From: Todiramphus chloris collaris
Taxonomy: Eukaryota > Chordata > Aves > Coraciiformes > Alcedinidae
Assembly: GCA_025345505.1 (NCBI GenBank)
Contig: JANVCC010000077.1
Location: forward strand, 4,081,607 to 4,145,606
DNA: 64,000 nt
Direction: 5' to 3'
The translations under genes and the position numbers were made by a program. Shown here one piece after another: positions 50,171 to 63,746 of the stretch. Position 1 is the first letter of the stretch; each line of letters opens with the position of its first letter. The notes beneath the pieces are model-generated. The model searched no databases. It saw only the letters and a program-made list of their open reading frames with translations, and had not been told where the DNA came from.

Positions 50171-53100
50171 TATCTCTTGTGTGTTTGTGCCTGTCTGTAT
50201 TTTCTTTATTATTATTATTTTCCTTTTAGAAGTTAATTATATAAATCAGAAAAAAAAAACCCCAACTTCACTAGGCTGAATTGAGCGATCACATAATTGA
50301 TGTATTTTTAAACCTCTTATTTCTGCTGGTTCTTGTTGCCTGTTCACACATTCAAGGAAGAACCATTTAACTAGTCTACCTCCTGCCTAAGGAAGAGGCC
50401 ACTGCAATCACGTTACCTGACTCCTCTATAAAGCAATCCAGAGCAATCCTGTACCTGTTACTGCAGTGGAGTGGCTGCATCTGCCTCCCAGATCACGGCT
50501 AACTGTGACTGTCGGTGAAAGCAGGAAGCAAATATTTGTCTTTAGAGCATTTCAGTGCTGTAAAAGGAACATTGTACAGCATTTGTAATTATCGGGGAGA
50601 AGATATCTCATTGTTCTGCAATAGAACAATATCAGTGATTAACACCTTTAGGACGCTCCTGCTTGGGTAGAACTTGAATACTTCACCTGTCATCTCTGAA
50701 CCCTCTCCAGCAAAGATCTCCATCTGATTAATAATATAGTGTTAATACTTCTTTAAAGGAAGTATGTCCTTCTTTAAATGCTGTCTGTATAGAGGATTAA
50801 GTACAAGTTTCCTGCGTTACATTTCATAATAAGATGCTGATTCCTTTGCATCATATTCTCTGCTCTTCACAAGACTTCTCAAGGTAACTCTTTGCCCTGC
50901 TTGCTCATTAAGGTTTGTTTCTCACCAAAATCCACCTTGACAAACACAAGATTTCTCAGAAATTACTCCTTCTACCTGGTCTTGCAGTACTTCAGCATTA
51001 GAAAGGAATAGAGATGGATTCACTTTCTGCTTGCCACGAAGTGGTTCTTGGCATCATCTAAGTGAATCTTGATTGACACGAGTGAAAAAGGAGTGCAAAC
51101 ACAGATTCAACATTCCTCCTCAACCATTTCATTCTGAGATGGTGCCAGACACAATGGAGAGAGGGAAAGGATAAAAGCAAGGCAGGCAATGAAATTTTCT
51201 TCTCTGTGCCTGTGCATGTTGCTAGTGATTACTATTTTTGGAAGGATCTTTGTAAAGTCATTTGGGGTTTGTTTTCTTATTCCCCTTTAAAGCCATCACT
51301 CGGATACCTCACTGATAAGCCTGCCTTAACTTGAATAGCACTGAGGAAAACTGGTGCTGCTTTACAGCACAGACATTGGCAGCATTTTAAAAAGGAGATG
51401 AGCAGCCACCAAAGCACAGGCAGATAATCCAGACCACAGACATTTCCTGGAAGTACTTGGTACACTTAACATCACTTTATTAGTTCACAGAAACATCAGA
51501 ATATCTTTGGTTAACTGCTCTAAGAGACAGAGGTGATGTTCACCTATATTGAAGCTATACTTTACCCCCACTGTTCTTTGTTGTGAAAATACAGATGTAG
51601 TGAACCTGATAAGACAGGGATATTTCCCTGAGGAAGGCTGAAAAGGATCAGCACCCAAACAGGACAGGAGAAGAGCAGAAATCAATTCTAACTCTGGATA
51701 AAACTAAAAGGGGAGATTGAGAAGCAGGAAGCACCAAGAAATGCATTTCCTCCCTTCAAATTCATGCATAAATGATTGAAACTATTAATATGAATGTTAT
51801 TTGCTTCACCGGATTATGGGTGAATCTGCATCTTGTGTGCATAGCAAATCACAAAGATAAGTGTTAACATTGTAACAAGTCCTAGACAGTGACTGCACTT
51901 AAGTCACCTAGAGCCTGTTACACTTAAGAACCAGAAAAAAAATTGGAAGGAATGTAAACTTACTATTTCTGGACTTCAGAAAAACAGTGGCAAAACTGGC
52001 CCATATGTAGTGTGGTGATTTTTGTCAGGCTTCAGCTGTGATCCTGTCCAACAGCTCCTCAGCCATCCAAGTAGCCTATTGCAATCCCAGCTCCTGAGCT
52101 GCATTACAAGGAACGAGGTCAAAAGGAAGCTGAGGGAAAAGGAAAATAATATGCTTTCTGTGGAAGTTTTCCAAGTTTTTGACAGTGTACAAGGAAAGAG
52201 ACTATAGGAACCTGTGTCCTAAGGAAACTTTAACAACTAAATCCACAGAATCCCAACTCAGTTCTTGCAGAACTGGCCCAATCTAAGCACTTGGGGGTGG
52301 GGGAAAAAAAAAAAAAAAAAAGTTTTCCTTCTCTGAGTTCATGAGTGGGACTCCTTAAGATTTCTCAACCAGCAGTGATCCATTCATTTTGGTGTCCTGG
52401 TTTACCCAGTCTTTACAGTGCATCTGATCTTGTTTTCAAATGTGTTCTGCCTGGACAACGTTTGGTGTCACCTGGATTTGGAAGGAGCAGCTAGTGGGGC
52501 AGGAGCCTCCCAGCTGATGCTGGAAGACGTGATGCACAATCCTCTAAACTAGGCACCGTGATCATACAGTCACATGCGCTCCCGATCAGGTCTGAATCCA
52601 CTCTGCATCCTTGTGCCTATACCGGTCTTGTCCATCTAGAAGGCAGCAGGAGAAATGGTAGGTGGCCACAGCAGGACCACTACCTTCATGCCAAAACTTC
52701 AACATGTTCCTCTCTATGCAGAGGGTGTTCCTGCTGGCAGTCAGCAAGCAGCTGCCAGCTGTCAGCAAGGAGCTGCTGGCTGCGCAACCACCTCTTGCTA
52801 ACACCTGCAGCATCCCATTTAACTGCTGCTTTGGCCTGCCAGAGTAGCTGACAGGTTTGACAGAGTCAGTGCGAGCTGCCTTGGCTCGTGAGCTGGCCTT
52901 TTCATCATGACAATTATTACGGTTATGTTCACCTTTCATTAATAAAGACACAGACGCCTTCCCTAGCCCTTCTGCATCAAGGGAAGGCATCAGCACTCGC
53001 ACACCTACACGCACAGGTGTGTAGGGCACCATCCTCGTGTGTTTATTGCTTTTCATATTTTTAGGAATTACACTTGGAATATGTTGCTGTCTCAGCTGTC

Positions 53101-53239
53101 ACTGCTTGTCACATTACAATAATGATCGCTACTTTCAGAAGCCAGTTCAGGTTGTTTAATCATCTCTTCCCTCCATGCTGTCCGTCACAGGGTGGTCGCC
53201 AAGCAACAGCATCAACAGACAGGGCTGTGGGTGGCTGGT

Positions 53240-53259
53240 GAGGAGGAGGAGGAGGAGGA
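53240..53259. repeat. (GGA)n microsatellite
   Basis: Six to seven GAG/GGA units in an otherwise G-rich stretch on the plus strand; CTC/TCC on the SORCS1 sense strand. Any acidic peptide read from it is a product of the repeat, not evidence of a gene. Confidence 0.85.
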
Positions 53260-56200
53260 TGAACACACCAGGGTCTGCAGGGAGGAAGAAGATCTCACAT
53301 TCCCATGGGAGATGGAGGCATGGGAGCTGCTGAGTCTATCTGATGGGATCTTGGCCTGCAGCACGATGAAAATAACAGGGATTTCAGTGACTGCAGAACT
53401 CAGGGCTTTGTGGAGGAAGAAAAGACGGCAAGACCCTGGCCTGTGGCACAGTAATGAAGAGCTGGGTTCCTTGCTCTATCTCTTTTAGGTGTCCATGGTC
53501 CATCTCCCTCCATCACAGGTGGGATGGTGAGGCCCTGCTATCCTGACCAGCTCACAGCCACGGGCACAGCCTGCAGTTAGAGACAGATGGAATCAACTGC
53601 GTGTAATCCTTTAATAACTTTAAAATGAGGTTTTGAGGAGTGGATGAGGAGTTCCTGAAGAAAAACAAAAACTAACAAAACAAAAACAAACACACAACAA
53701 AACAAACAAATAAAAAACAAAACGTAAAACAAAAAACCCCAAAGCACATGTCAATTTATAAAAGTTGAGAATAAAATGGAAGGCAGCACTGAACCTGGAA
53801 CTTTTCATCCAAAAGATGAGCTGGAGAATGCTCTGGTTTGTTTTGTTTCATTCTGTTTTCCAGGAGTTAAACAATCACTGGCATTTAAACAAACAGATAC
53901 AGATCTGCATCAAAGCATCTTTGGATTACAACAGATTAAATAGTTATTACTAAACTTCAGTGGCTTTTCTGGAGAGATACTTGGTAGTCCAAAGCTACAT
54001 AGCCCAGATCTATATTCTTCTTATCTCTAGCCCAGGCTATGTCAACCTTAATGTATTGAGGGGAGAGTGGAAATACAGGCACAAATGTACTGGAGGAGGT
54101 GTAGTACAGTCTCTTCTCATGGTGCAATCCTCAGACAACCAATTCAGGGAATAATTATCCTCAAATCTCCCCTAATTAGTGACATTTCACCACATACCTG
54201 TGCATTTTGGTATTAAGTTTAATGTACCTGGTTATCCTTTCCCATAAAGAAAAAAAAAACTTAAAAATCTATTAACCTTCATGTAATCAAATTAAGATCT
54301 AATCTTGATTTGCAGATAAACATTTCCAAAATTTGATCTTGTTTCCAATAATGATTAATTTAATTTATCTTCTGTCTATAGAAATGTATTTTTTTCTTGG
54401 AAACATGAACTGAAATTCAATGGAAAGCAAATTAATTTCCTGATAATTTTCTGTTTGGCATATAGAGCTCTATCTTCCACCAGAAGGATGACTTTTATGC
54501 TAGGGGAAAAAAAAAAAAATTACATTTACACTTACACATAGGTAAAATCTTAAAAAAATAAGGTCCTCAAATATTAATTTGAATATTCAGTGGAATTCAC
54601 TTCTCCTAGGTCTGTTTTCAGAGGATATTCATTGAAAGGTAGCAGCAGCATTCCTGGCCAAAGCAGGGAATATTAAGCTGTTTCTAAGGGTTTACACTGA
54701 CCCTTGTCACACACAGGGAAAGGGATCATATCACCTCTTTCATCTACAGAAAATACACATTGGATTTAAAATAAGAATCTTCCATGAAAAGTCTATTCCA
54801 AATAATTAAATGGAGTCCATTCCCACATTATTGAGGAATTTCCCACTGACTTCTGAATTAGGAACTTAACGATTAGTTCACCCTGTCCTCAAAAAAAAAA
54901 AATGCACCTGAGAAATCACATATTGAGCAGAGACAATTTATGAAGAGAAAAACAAGCCTACGTTTGTTATATAAAATATTTCCCTTGAATTATTTTCTCA
55001 ACCTTAAACATAGTGGGGGAGGTGAGAATGAAGGAGGAAGAGGAACATTTGGGGAAAGGCATGGGATGTCTCTGTTGGGTTATCTAAATAGCCTGAGATT
55101 TTCTAAAGAGCCTTCAATTTCCTCCTGAAGACCTGCATGAAAACGATCTGCAAGAGCTCATAGCACTGCTGTCCTTAAATAATCACCACCAAAGGTGCTA
55201 CAAAACTTAATACAAACAGGATGTAAGCACTGACACTGAGTTGGGACCTAGTGTTGCAAGGGATCAAGAGCTTCCCATGTGTAACTGAACACTCTTGACC
55301 CAAAAAAACACCCCACTGACAAATAGCCCATCCATGCCTTGGGAACATGCTTGCTTAGAAATGACAACTACAAATCATTCCTTTCTATATCCTCTCCATC
55401 TTTTAAAATATTTGTGCAAAGCACGAAAGACTCTGCCAATGGGCTTTTAGGTTCCAAAAGGCAGCAAGAAGCTATACACAGGACACAGAGGACATATACA
55501 GTCTGAAAACATCTTGATGAATTAATTTCAGACATCTTCTCAGCCATAAGTTTATGTACTAGATGTACTCTGGTATTTTTGCCAATTCAGACAGGTCAAG
55601 AGTATCTTCCCTACCCTGCTGCTTCTGTCTTAGGCAAAACAATACTATGGGGGGGGGAAGATGCTTTTGTTTTGGGTTTTGGGGTGTTTTTTTGTAGTGA
55701 GGGTAGCCTCTCTGGTGGTGCAGGTGGGTAGTGTTTGCTGCTATCATGTAATTTGCTGCCGTAAGTACATTTTGTGGTCTCCTCATCCTGCCCCAAGGTT
55801 CCTCAGCACACTTCCCAGCAGCGTAACATGGTTCAAACCCTTCATCTTGCCTGAGCCACTCACTTGAGATGGGCTTTGTTCCATCTGGGCTATCTCTTGA
55901 GTTTCCCTCTAGGAAAACAGAAATCACAAGACCTGTGACTCCCTCCACCTTCCTGGCCCTGCAGAGGCAGTTCTGCCCCTAACCATTGCTCAGGGAGAGA
56001 GCACTGGGGGCCTTGCCCCAGCACATGGTGCTCAGGGTGGGAATACCTGGCATCAACATCCCTCCGTAACAGCACAAAGAATTCCAGCGTCCCACCTTCT
56101 TCCCCCACACCACCTAAATCTCCATCTCTTTTCTCAGCTTTCTCCTGCCCTCTTGCCTCATGTCATTGGCACCTCAGCACAGCCTGCCCTGAGCACATCC

Positions 56201-56439
56201 CTGTCATGGCAGCATACAGGGGAGAAGTTCAGAGGCAGCCCTGAGTCCCAGCATGCTACCACAGGAGAAGATCACTCCCGTATTTAGGGACACAATGTGA
56301 GGTTAAATTAAATTCTTGGAGACCCTCTAAAAGAAAGAAATTACATTTCAGGACATATCCTAAAATATCCTGTTCCTTCTCAAAGTACTTTCCTTTTATG
56401 TTCCCCAAGGAGAGAAAGTGCAGTACCAAGTAAAAGTGT

Positions 56440-56700
56440 TATTGTGTTACTAGCACTGAGAATTAGGGATTAAGGGCTCTCATGTTAACTGTTGCTTGAT
56501 TTAAGAGACAAGCAAAAAATTGTAAGTGGCACAAAAATAATTTTACTGAATCACCTTTTATATGCATTTAAAATTCAAAAATAATTACTCTATCACCCAA
56601 TGCTGCCATTTGAATTGGAATCAAGGCCCATTTTCATTTAACGTAGAAATGTCAATTAGAGCTCTGGGAGCCATTGATTTTTCAGTTTGCTAGCCAGATA
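56440..56700. promoter_or_regulatory. Candidate conserved non-coding element (enhancer-like)
   Basis: AT-rich but not simple: GAATTAGGGATTAAGGG (OTX/PITX-like GGATTA), TGTTAACTGTTGC, AAAATAATTTTACTG, ATATGCATTTAAAATTC (octamer-like) and GTCAATTAGAGCTCTGG. It is free of recognisable repeats and stops at the A/AG-rich tract at 56701. Conservation untested. Confidence 0.28.
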
Positions 56701-58959
56701 TTAAAAAATAAAAAATTAAAAAACAGAGAGAGAGAGAAAAGAAATGCTTTGTGTCAGGCTGATTTTTTTTCTCCTCCTATGAAATGAGAACCTGAATGTA
56801 GGTTTGGTTCTGGATGAACAGGATCCAGTTACACACAGCTTTTATGGTATCAGTTACCCAAATATAGGCAAATGTAGTTTGAGATGCTCTACTACTCCCA
56901 GGCCTGGGTGTCAGGTAGGACTCAGGATACCCTTGCCCTGTGAAGCAGCAGCTGGAGGCAATACCATCTCAAATAATCAGAAATTAATTTTAAAAATGCT
57001 GCCTTGAAACAAAACAAACAAAATGTTACATTTATATTTGCATGATTTTGGCTTGTTTGAGACTGTTTCTCCGGATCTTTGGGATCAAAAGCAAATCATT
57101 GTGAACTTGTGAAATGCTCTGGACAAACTACAATACTTTCCAGAGGACGAGGTATTTAATGAGGCAGTTTCACTCACCTCGCTGGAGCTCTGCACAACAT
57201 GTAGAGGGCTGTATTCATTCTGGCATAGTAAGAAAAGCTCAGAGGACCCAAGATTGTCCAAGGCCAATGCCAATCTTGCAGCCCTTCACATATAAATCCA
57301 TATCACAACTGAATGGGTCAGAGTGGTCTCTAACCTCTCCAGAATGAATGGACCTCCTTGCTTCCCCCTCTGGACTGACCTCATCATGATTGCCAGGCCA
57401 CAGAAATACAAAAGTCTTATTTGAAGTCAGGAGGAAAGGGAGAGAAACCTTTTTTATTATAAAGTACAGTACTAAGCAGACTGAAAATGATAACCCTATT
57501 GCTTTATACAATCTCGATATTGCATTAATGCCAGTTGCAACTGTCAGAGCTCTTCCATTATTCTCCTTAATCTCCCCTCACGATGGGATTTGCATATCCC
57601 ACCTGTCAGCCCAGGCAGAAGCTCCTCACCATCCCTCAAACCCTTTCACGGAGACCAGATTCGCACAACAACAAGCCTTTCTTCTAGTCCTCACAGATTC
57701 TCTTTCACCCACTGCTTTCTCTCAATGCACAGCTATTCTTATTAACAATTTCCCACATATCCTATTTCGTATTCTGTATATGAATAGCCTATGTTTTATC
57801 CAGTCAAGAAACACATCTAGAGATGGACTGCAACACAGAAGAAAAGAATACTACCACTATTGACTCATTTTTGCCAAATCAAACACACGTGTTAAAAAAA
57901 AAACCTCCAAACAACAAAACCAAAACAATCTCAAACTCTTCTGGTTAAAGAAATAAAAGTCCCACTCAAAGCAACAGGAATTTTTCTAGTGTTTTCTTTT
58001 ATTGAAGGCTTGTTTTTAAAGAAGGCTTCATATCTAGAATGGATGCAAATCATTTTATGATCTATACAGTGGTAAATCTAGTTCAGAAAACCAAAATTTG
58101 AAACAGGGGACTTTCAGCAATACCTTAATTTGACTTAATTTTTTTTTCTGGTTTAAATCCTCATTTTTGTTTCCTGACCTTTTATTCGCTCATAATATAT
58201 TCTCATTAACTTTAGCAAGTGATTAGCCCAAAACAATTTTAGCACCTATTGCATTATACTATTAATACTGGTACACATTGTTGTAATAGGTAAGCAATAC
58301 ATAATACGTCTCACTGAAATCCTCCTCAGATGAATTTTTCTTGGGGCCTGTTTCCTGCACCACAGGAACCAATCTACATGCAAAGCAATTGACAGTGGGG
58401 TCATTCCTCACTGTGAGCCTCACTGCACATCTGGCTCTGGGCTCCACATCCACAATAATTTCCTTAAAACTCCTCCTTCATACTAATGCAAGTGCCATGG
58501 AAGGAAGGGAGCAATGGACTATTGCAGTGTTATACAACATGATCCCGTGAGCAACTGGCATTATATTGGCAGATTATTCATCCATCTCTGTAGTTTTACA
58601 TTGGAGCCACAGCTCTGCCAGCAAGGCAAGGACAGAGGGTACCAACTGAAGCCTGTTACATGAACACAGAATCTGAGCAAAGAACTCAGAGTGAGAGTTG
58701 TGAAAAGCAACATTTTGATTGTGATCCCCCATTCCAGTCTGAACAGAAGAACACTGGCAATCTAAGATGCTTTTGCCATGCCTTTATAAAGCTGTAAAAG
58801 GGAATATATTCGCTATCATCTGCATGGAATTGTGGTCATCAAAAGCAAAAGTCTGATTCAAATTCAATCTCTTGGGAACCTAACTCCTAGAAATTCACAG
58901 TTCACTTTCCACAATCTGTTTTACAAGTAGATACAGAAAGAACAGCACTTGCTTGATTT

Positions 58960-59260
58960 AGCAAACCAGAGGCTGAAAGGGAATATGATCACTGCTTGGA
59001 AAATAATTCCAGGGGGTGTAAGGGAAAACTAACTTTAATTAAAAGGCACATGCACAAAAGACCAAAAAAAAGAAAGAAATTCTAAATTGCCCACTTAGAA
59101 TAGAAATTAGACAGAAGTTTCCAACAGCCAGAAAAATAAGGCTTGGAAAAGCTATCCAGAAAGGAAGAAGGCAATAGGAGTGTGGGTTGAAAGAAACCCA
59201 ACCGTTTTTAAGATGCAGTTTGACCAGTTTATGACTGCATGATGCAGTACTTGCTGCAGC
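58960..59260 (+). mobile_element. CR1 LINE, old 3' fragment
   Basis: Degenerate but ordered: GAGGCTGAAAGGGAATATGA then TCACTGCTTGGAAAATAATT, GTGTAAGGGAAAACTAACTT, TTAGAATAGAAATTAGACAG (old CR1 'TTAGGATAGAAATTAGAAG'), AGGAAGAAGGCAATAGGAGT, and TTTTAAGATGCAGTTTGACC then AGTTTATGACTGCATGATG. Resembles the older CR1 groups shared across reptiles. Highly diverged. Orientation opposite to SORCS1. Confidence 0.68.
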
Positions 59261-62200
59261 CCTATACCCTTCTTGAAGCTCCTAATTTATAAAGTAGGCT
59301 TGAACACTTCAACTGAAAACCCAACAGCAGGTTATTCACAACTACTTTGTCCAGGAAGAAATACAGTGCATTAGAAATACACAGATGCATTGTTATCCTG
59401 CCTTATCTGTGCCCAGTTTGTCCTGTCAATAACATCAAGTAAAATCTTGCAAGTAATACATAACGTAGAATCTCAGCTTGCCTAAAAACTCTCCCATAAG
59501 AGATCTAACTCTTGCCTTGTTGTCTGGTGTAATCACCTGACAACGGCAATGATGACCTTGCAGGCTTCATCCCACACTGAACCCATCAGTTATATTGATT
59601 TTCTACTGTGGACGGGATATAAAACCTGTGCAGCCATGGTTGTTTTCATCTGGTCAAGACTGCATCTCAATCAGTCTGTTGAACATCTGCTGTGGAGAAC
59701 CTAGGAGAAGCTCAGCTTTGTCTTTCCAGACATGTAAATCAGAGAATTCTGAACCACTTGTTTAAAGGTATTGTGACCATGTAAAAGCCAATCCCTGGGC
59801 ATACAGCAGGGTATACATTCAAGTTCTTTGCCAGACACTGACATCTACACCAACGTCCAGCCCAGGAGAGCATTCTGACCAGTACAAGGCAACAGATAAC
59901 TGCTTTATTAAGTGAATGTGAAAGCCATGTGCTATCCTTCACAGCACCACATTATAGCACAAGCTACAGCATCAAGGCTCTTGCTCAGTTTCCTTTACTC
60001 TCTCACCTCCTCCATTTTTTTTGCTCTTTCTTCAAGGTACTTTCAAAAGAACCAAACTCACTCCAAGCTAGCCTAGGACAGAAGAAGTCTTCATTTCTTG
60101 TGAATTCTGAGAACCATCTATATCCTAAAAAATCATAATGGACATGTCCTACAGATCTGCTTTCTCTCCGTTAAAGCCAAGTCTCTCTTTTAGCTCCACA
60201 CACAAATCTGTTTTCTAACTGTTTTCTCCTAGTTTATAGCAGAGTATTGAGGGAGCTATGAGGACTCCAAATCTACACTGTTTGGATATACCGCATCAGG
60301 AAGCACGTCTGATATCTCTGTGGGCTAGGAAACCTGCCAACTTCCACACTAATGATGAAAATTCTCAGTGGTGCAAAAAGGCAGGAAATCTCACTTGTGT
60401 ATCTTGTAGCAGAGTTTTGAGAAAGATTTTATCTCACAGGATCTTTTACTCCAGTTTCTATAGAGAGCAGTGTGAAGACTCTCAGGATCTATCAATGCAA
60501 ATAAATTAAGCAAAACCAGGACCCATTCACAGACTCAATAGACTATACTGTTACTATACTGTCAAAATAGTTCCAGGCAGGGTGCTGCTGGCACAGGCCA
60601 ATTAACACCTTCCTGGGTCATTCCCAGACAGTCTGGAACTTAGTACAAGCCAAAGACCATTTCCAGCACCCAATTTAGCCACAAATGTTCTTCTCTGTTT
60701 TGCAGATAGAAAGAGCTTAGAATTGTGGAGACGCCAGACAGCCTTGTGTGGCCTCACTCACCTCCACCGGAGTCAGAGAAAGCCTGAAGCACAGCTGTAT
60801 TTTACTACAACACTGGATACACTCCTGGTTTCATTCTCATCAATTATCTCACAGTCCAGGCTCCTTCTACTTAAGTTTTCCTCTGGGAAGCTCTTGCTGA
60901 CTGCATCAGTGAAAAATCCAAGGTAGACAGGAGGGATTAGTGCCCATGTGAAACATGTCCCTACATACCTGAGCTGGGCACACTCCAGATGTCTGGATAT
61001 GGATATTGTGCCAGAGGGTAAGCTGTCCAGGGAGTACCTGAAGTCACTGAGGGGACAAAATAATCCCTGGTGTAAGTCAATTTATGTTGGTGGAGTTATA
61101 CTTGAATGACTTAGACTATTATTTATTATTCTTATTATACCTGTGACTGAGCACATAGCAAGTTCATCCTCAGAGCAGAATGCCATCAGTTATATGGTGC
61201 ACACACTCAATATGAAACCACAGCCAAGCCTGAAGGAAGCTACAAACACTGAGAACACACCTTTACAGAAATCAGGAGTCCCTTCAGATGTTCCTTCTCC
61301 TCCATCAGAAGCATTGCATGTATATCCAAGCCACTATCAAAATAAGGATTCAGGAACCCGCACTGACACTGGCAGAACCAGGAATATTGAAATAGAAAAA
61401 ACTGTTGGTGATAATGCTTTAATTTTCCAGCTTTTCCATCTAAAGGGAGATCAAATGTTTTGAGCTTCGTTTTGAATTTTTCTTATGCTCACAAAGATGC
61501 TGCAAACTATGACATCTTCCCAGTGCCCCTGTGCCTGGGTGAAAGGTAAAAGCTGTTTGACAGTAGCGCTTACAGAGCACATAAGAATGAAAATGTGAAG
61601 AGGTGCGTTGCATCCCCCTGCCACGGCAGGGAAACACAGGCAGGAAGCTGGCAGCTGCCACTGCTGGAATGCAGCCAGGGCACCAGGGTTACACAGCATC
61701 CCTTCGCAAACAGCACCATGGGATCCTCTCCAACTCCCATGCAGGCAGAATCACATACGTTGTACCCTAAAGGAAGCATTTCCCCCCAACCTCCTCCCAC
61801 TCCCAGCTCCTTCACAGATGAGTGCCCAAAACCTCCATGCAGAGACATTGGGTCTGTGATGCTTTGGGCTACCTACTGAACACACACCACTGCTTCAGCT
61901 GAGCCCAGACAAGCCTGCCATGCAATCAAGTCCTCCTGAGGCCCCGCTTCACTTCATGTTGTGAGGGGGATGCAATCCCAGCACAAGGTAGAACAGCACT
62001 GACAGAGCCGCCAGCAGCAAAGTGGGAGCATAACCTCCCCATACACAATGCAACTTGCAGCAATTTGGGAAGGACAGTAGCAAAACGTTTCCTCACATCC
62101 TTGAAAACACTCGCACACCAAAACACTCAGAAATTAAATTAGTCACTGAAATTAACAGTCCAAACTACCACAGTGGGCAGAAATATATATACACATATAG

Positions 62201-63369
62201 GTATATATCTAAGCATGTGCATATGTATACATAACTTATTTTATATATATAGTTATATATAATAACAATATATGTGTCTTAATAAACAAACAGATGAAAC
62301 ATAGCTGCACTAATAGACCAGGAAAACTGATACCTGCTAGATGGCTTTTTATATCAAAAGCTTTTTCTTAGCAAACAGGTCACTTTAAACCACTGTCAGC
62401 CTCAATTCAGTTTGTATGAACAGACCTGCATTCCTACAAGGCAGCTTCTGTTCGCACAGCTACATAACAGACAGGCTAGCTGAGTTGTGAAGAAAGGGGA
62501 AAGTCCTTCAAAACGGAGATGACAAGTATTCCTCTGTCAATTAATTGATTAAAAAGCTCCTGATGAGACCATAAAACCATGTCCCAATTAACTAGGGCTG
62601 AACCTCACAGTGAGGTGCTTCTGACATCCACTGCAATTCTAAATTGGGTGGCTGTGATATACCTCAATACAATCTATACTGAAAGGAATTCATAATAATT
62701 AGACCACTATTTCAAAATGTTACCATGCTCCTAAGTACTACAAGCTGAAAGGGAGGCCAAGGATTTCTGTCACGAAGCCAGAAACCTTCTGACATTACAG
62801 CCACAGACCCCTTAGAGGAGAAGACCTTGCATCTCCCATTCTCCTGGGAAGCAGTACGGGCAATGACCATGTAGTGCTGGCATCCGCTTCTCTCTCATTA
62901 GCATTCTGCTTGCTCTCTCCAAAAGGCAAAGTAACAGAAGTTGAAGCACTGAGGCAGTTCCCCCCATTTCTGCTAGTCCCCAAGCAGAGTCAATGGCAGG
63001 CAGAAAGCACACCAGGCAACTCACTCTGCCTTCCCCAGGCCTCAGCCCTCTGGCTCCAGGTTACCTCTGCAGCACAGCCTGGAGGGATACAGGCTGCAAG
63101 TTAACTTAGTAACTCTGATGCCGTGACCAGCGGTCCAGCCTGGAAACCAGTCGCCTACTTCCTTGGCTGGTTTTGTTATGCTTGGTTCATGTCAGAGACA
63201 TTCTGCCACTATTCCATAGAAAGGTCCACCTTACAGGGAAGGGACAAAAACTGTCTTGTTTTAATACTTTCGTAACAAGAGGCAAAAAGCAGCTTTATAC
63301 CCTGCACAGAGACACCTTGGAGAACTCCTGAGGCTCCCTAACATCTCCCCATCAGCAGGGCCTGGGGAT
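59261..63369. other. Unique intronic DNA, no gene seen
   Basis: Contains the TA-rich tract at 62181-62277. CpG content rises only after about 63.37 kb. Open frames at 61143-61463 and elsewhere match nothing known. Confidence 0.5.
62181..62277. repeat. TA/CATA-rich low-complexity tract
   Basis: Interrupted TATA and CATA repeats (AAATATATATACACATATAG, TTTTATATATATAGTTATAT) across about 100 bases. A decayed dinucleotide microsatellite; probably a low-stability, length-variable site. Confidence 0.85.
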
Positions 63370-63746
63370 GAGCCCTTGAGCTGACGTGAACGCCCAGTGC
63401 TGCGAGGAGGAGGAGCAGCACCAGAGGGGCTTTCCCAGGCCTTGCTTGCAGCTGACGCTCCCGGCGGGGGTTACCCTGGGAGGAAGGCAGGGTGCAAGGA
63501 TGGCTCCCCGCCAGATCCGACCTTTCCTCTCCCCGCCGCGGGCGGTGGCAGTGGGCTATCCCTCACTGACTCCGGGATGAGGGAAAAGGGGGTTGGAGGA
63601 GGCTGTTCTCAGCGGGCGGGAAAGTTTTTTCGCTCCAGAAGAATGGCCCTTTTGAAGCACTTCTGCCCCACTGCACACTGCTAAGCAAAGCCATTCCCCG
63701 GCGCCCGGAGGCGCAAATCCCCCTTCGAAGAAGAAAAACCCAGCAT

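Larger units (their letters stand above)
50171..58959. other. Repeat-poor intronic DNA, no gene seen
   Basis: Contains the G-run/poly-A junctions at 52293-52321 and 54503-54519, an imperfect tandem duplication at about 52737-52776 (two copies of a GTCAGCAAG-AGCTGC unit), a GGA microsatellite at 53240-53259, an A-rich tract at 53655-53745 and a short AG repeat near 56725-56737. AT-core patches at 50540-50650 and 56440-56700 are candidate conserved elements. No exon recognised. Confidence 0.5.

Noticed and set aside
52586..53056. 156-codon minus-strand frame
   Set aside because: No recognisable domain and overlapping plus-strand frames are equally open. It spans an imperfect CAGCAAG/CAGCTG duplication that inflates Ser/Leu/Cys content.
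53240..53259. Glu-rich peptide encoded by the GGA repeat
   Set aside because: It comes entirely from a trinucleotide microsatellite; no exon signals nearby.
57390..57863. 157-codon plus-strand frame
   Set aside because: No family resemblance, no splice or CpG context; consistent with chance in low-stop sequence.
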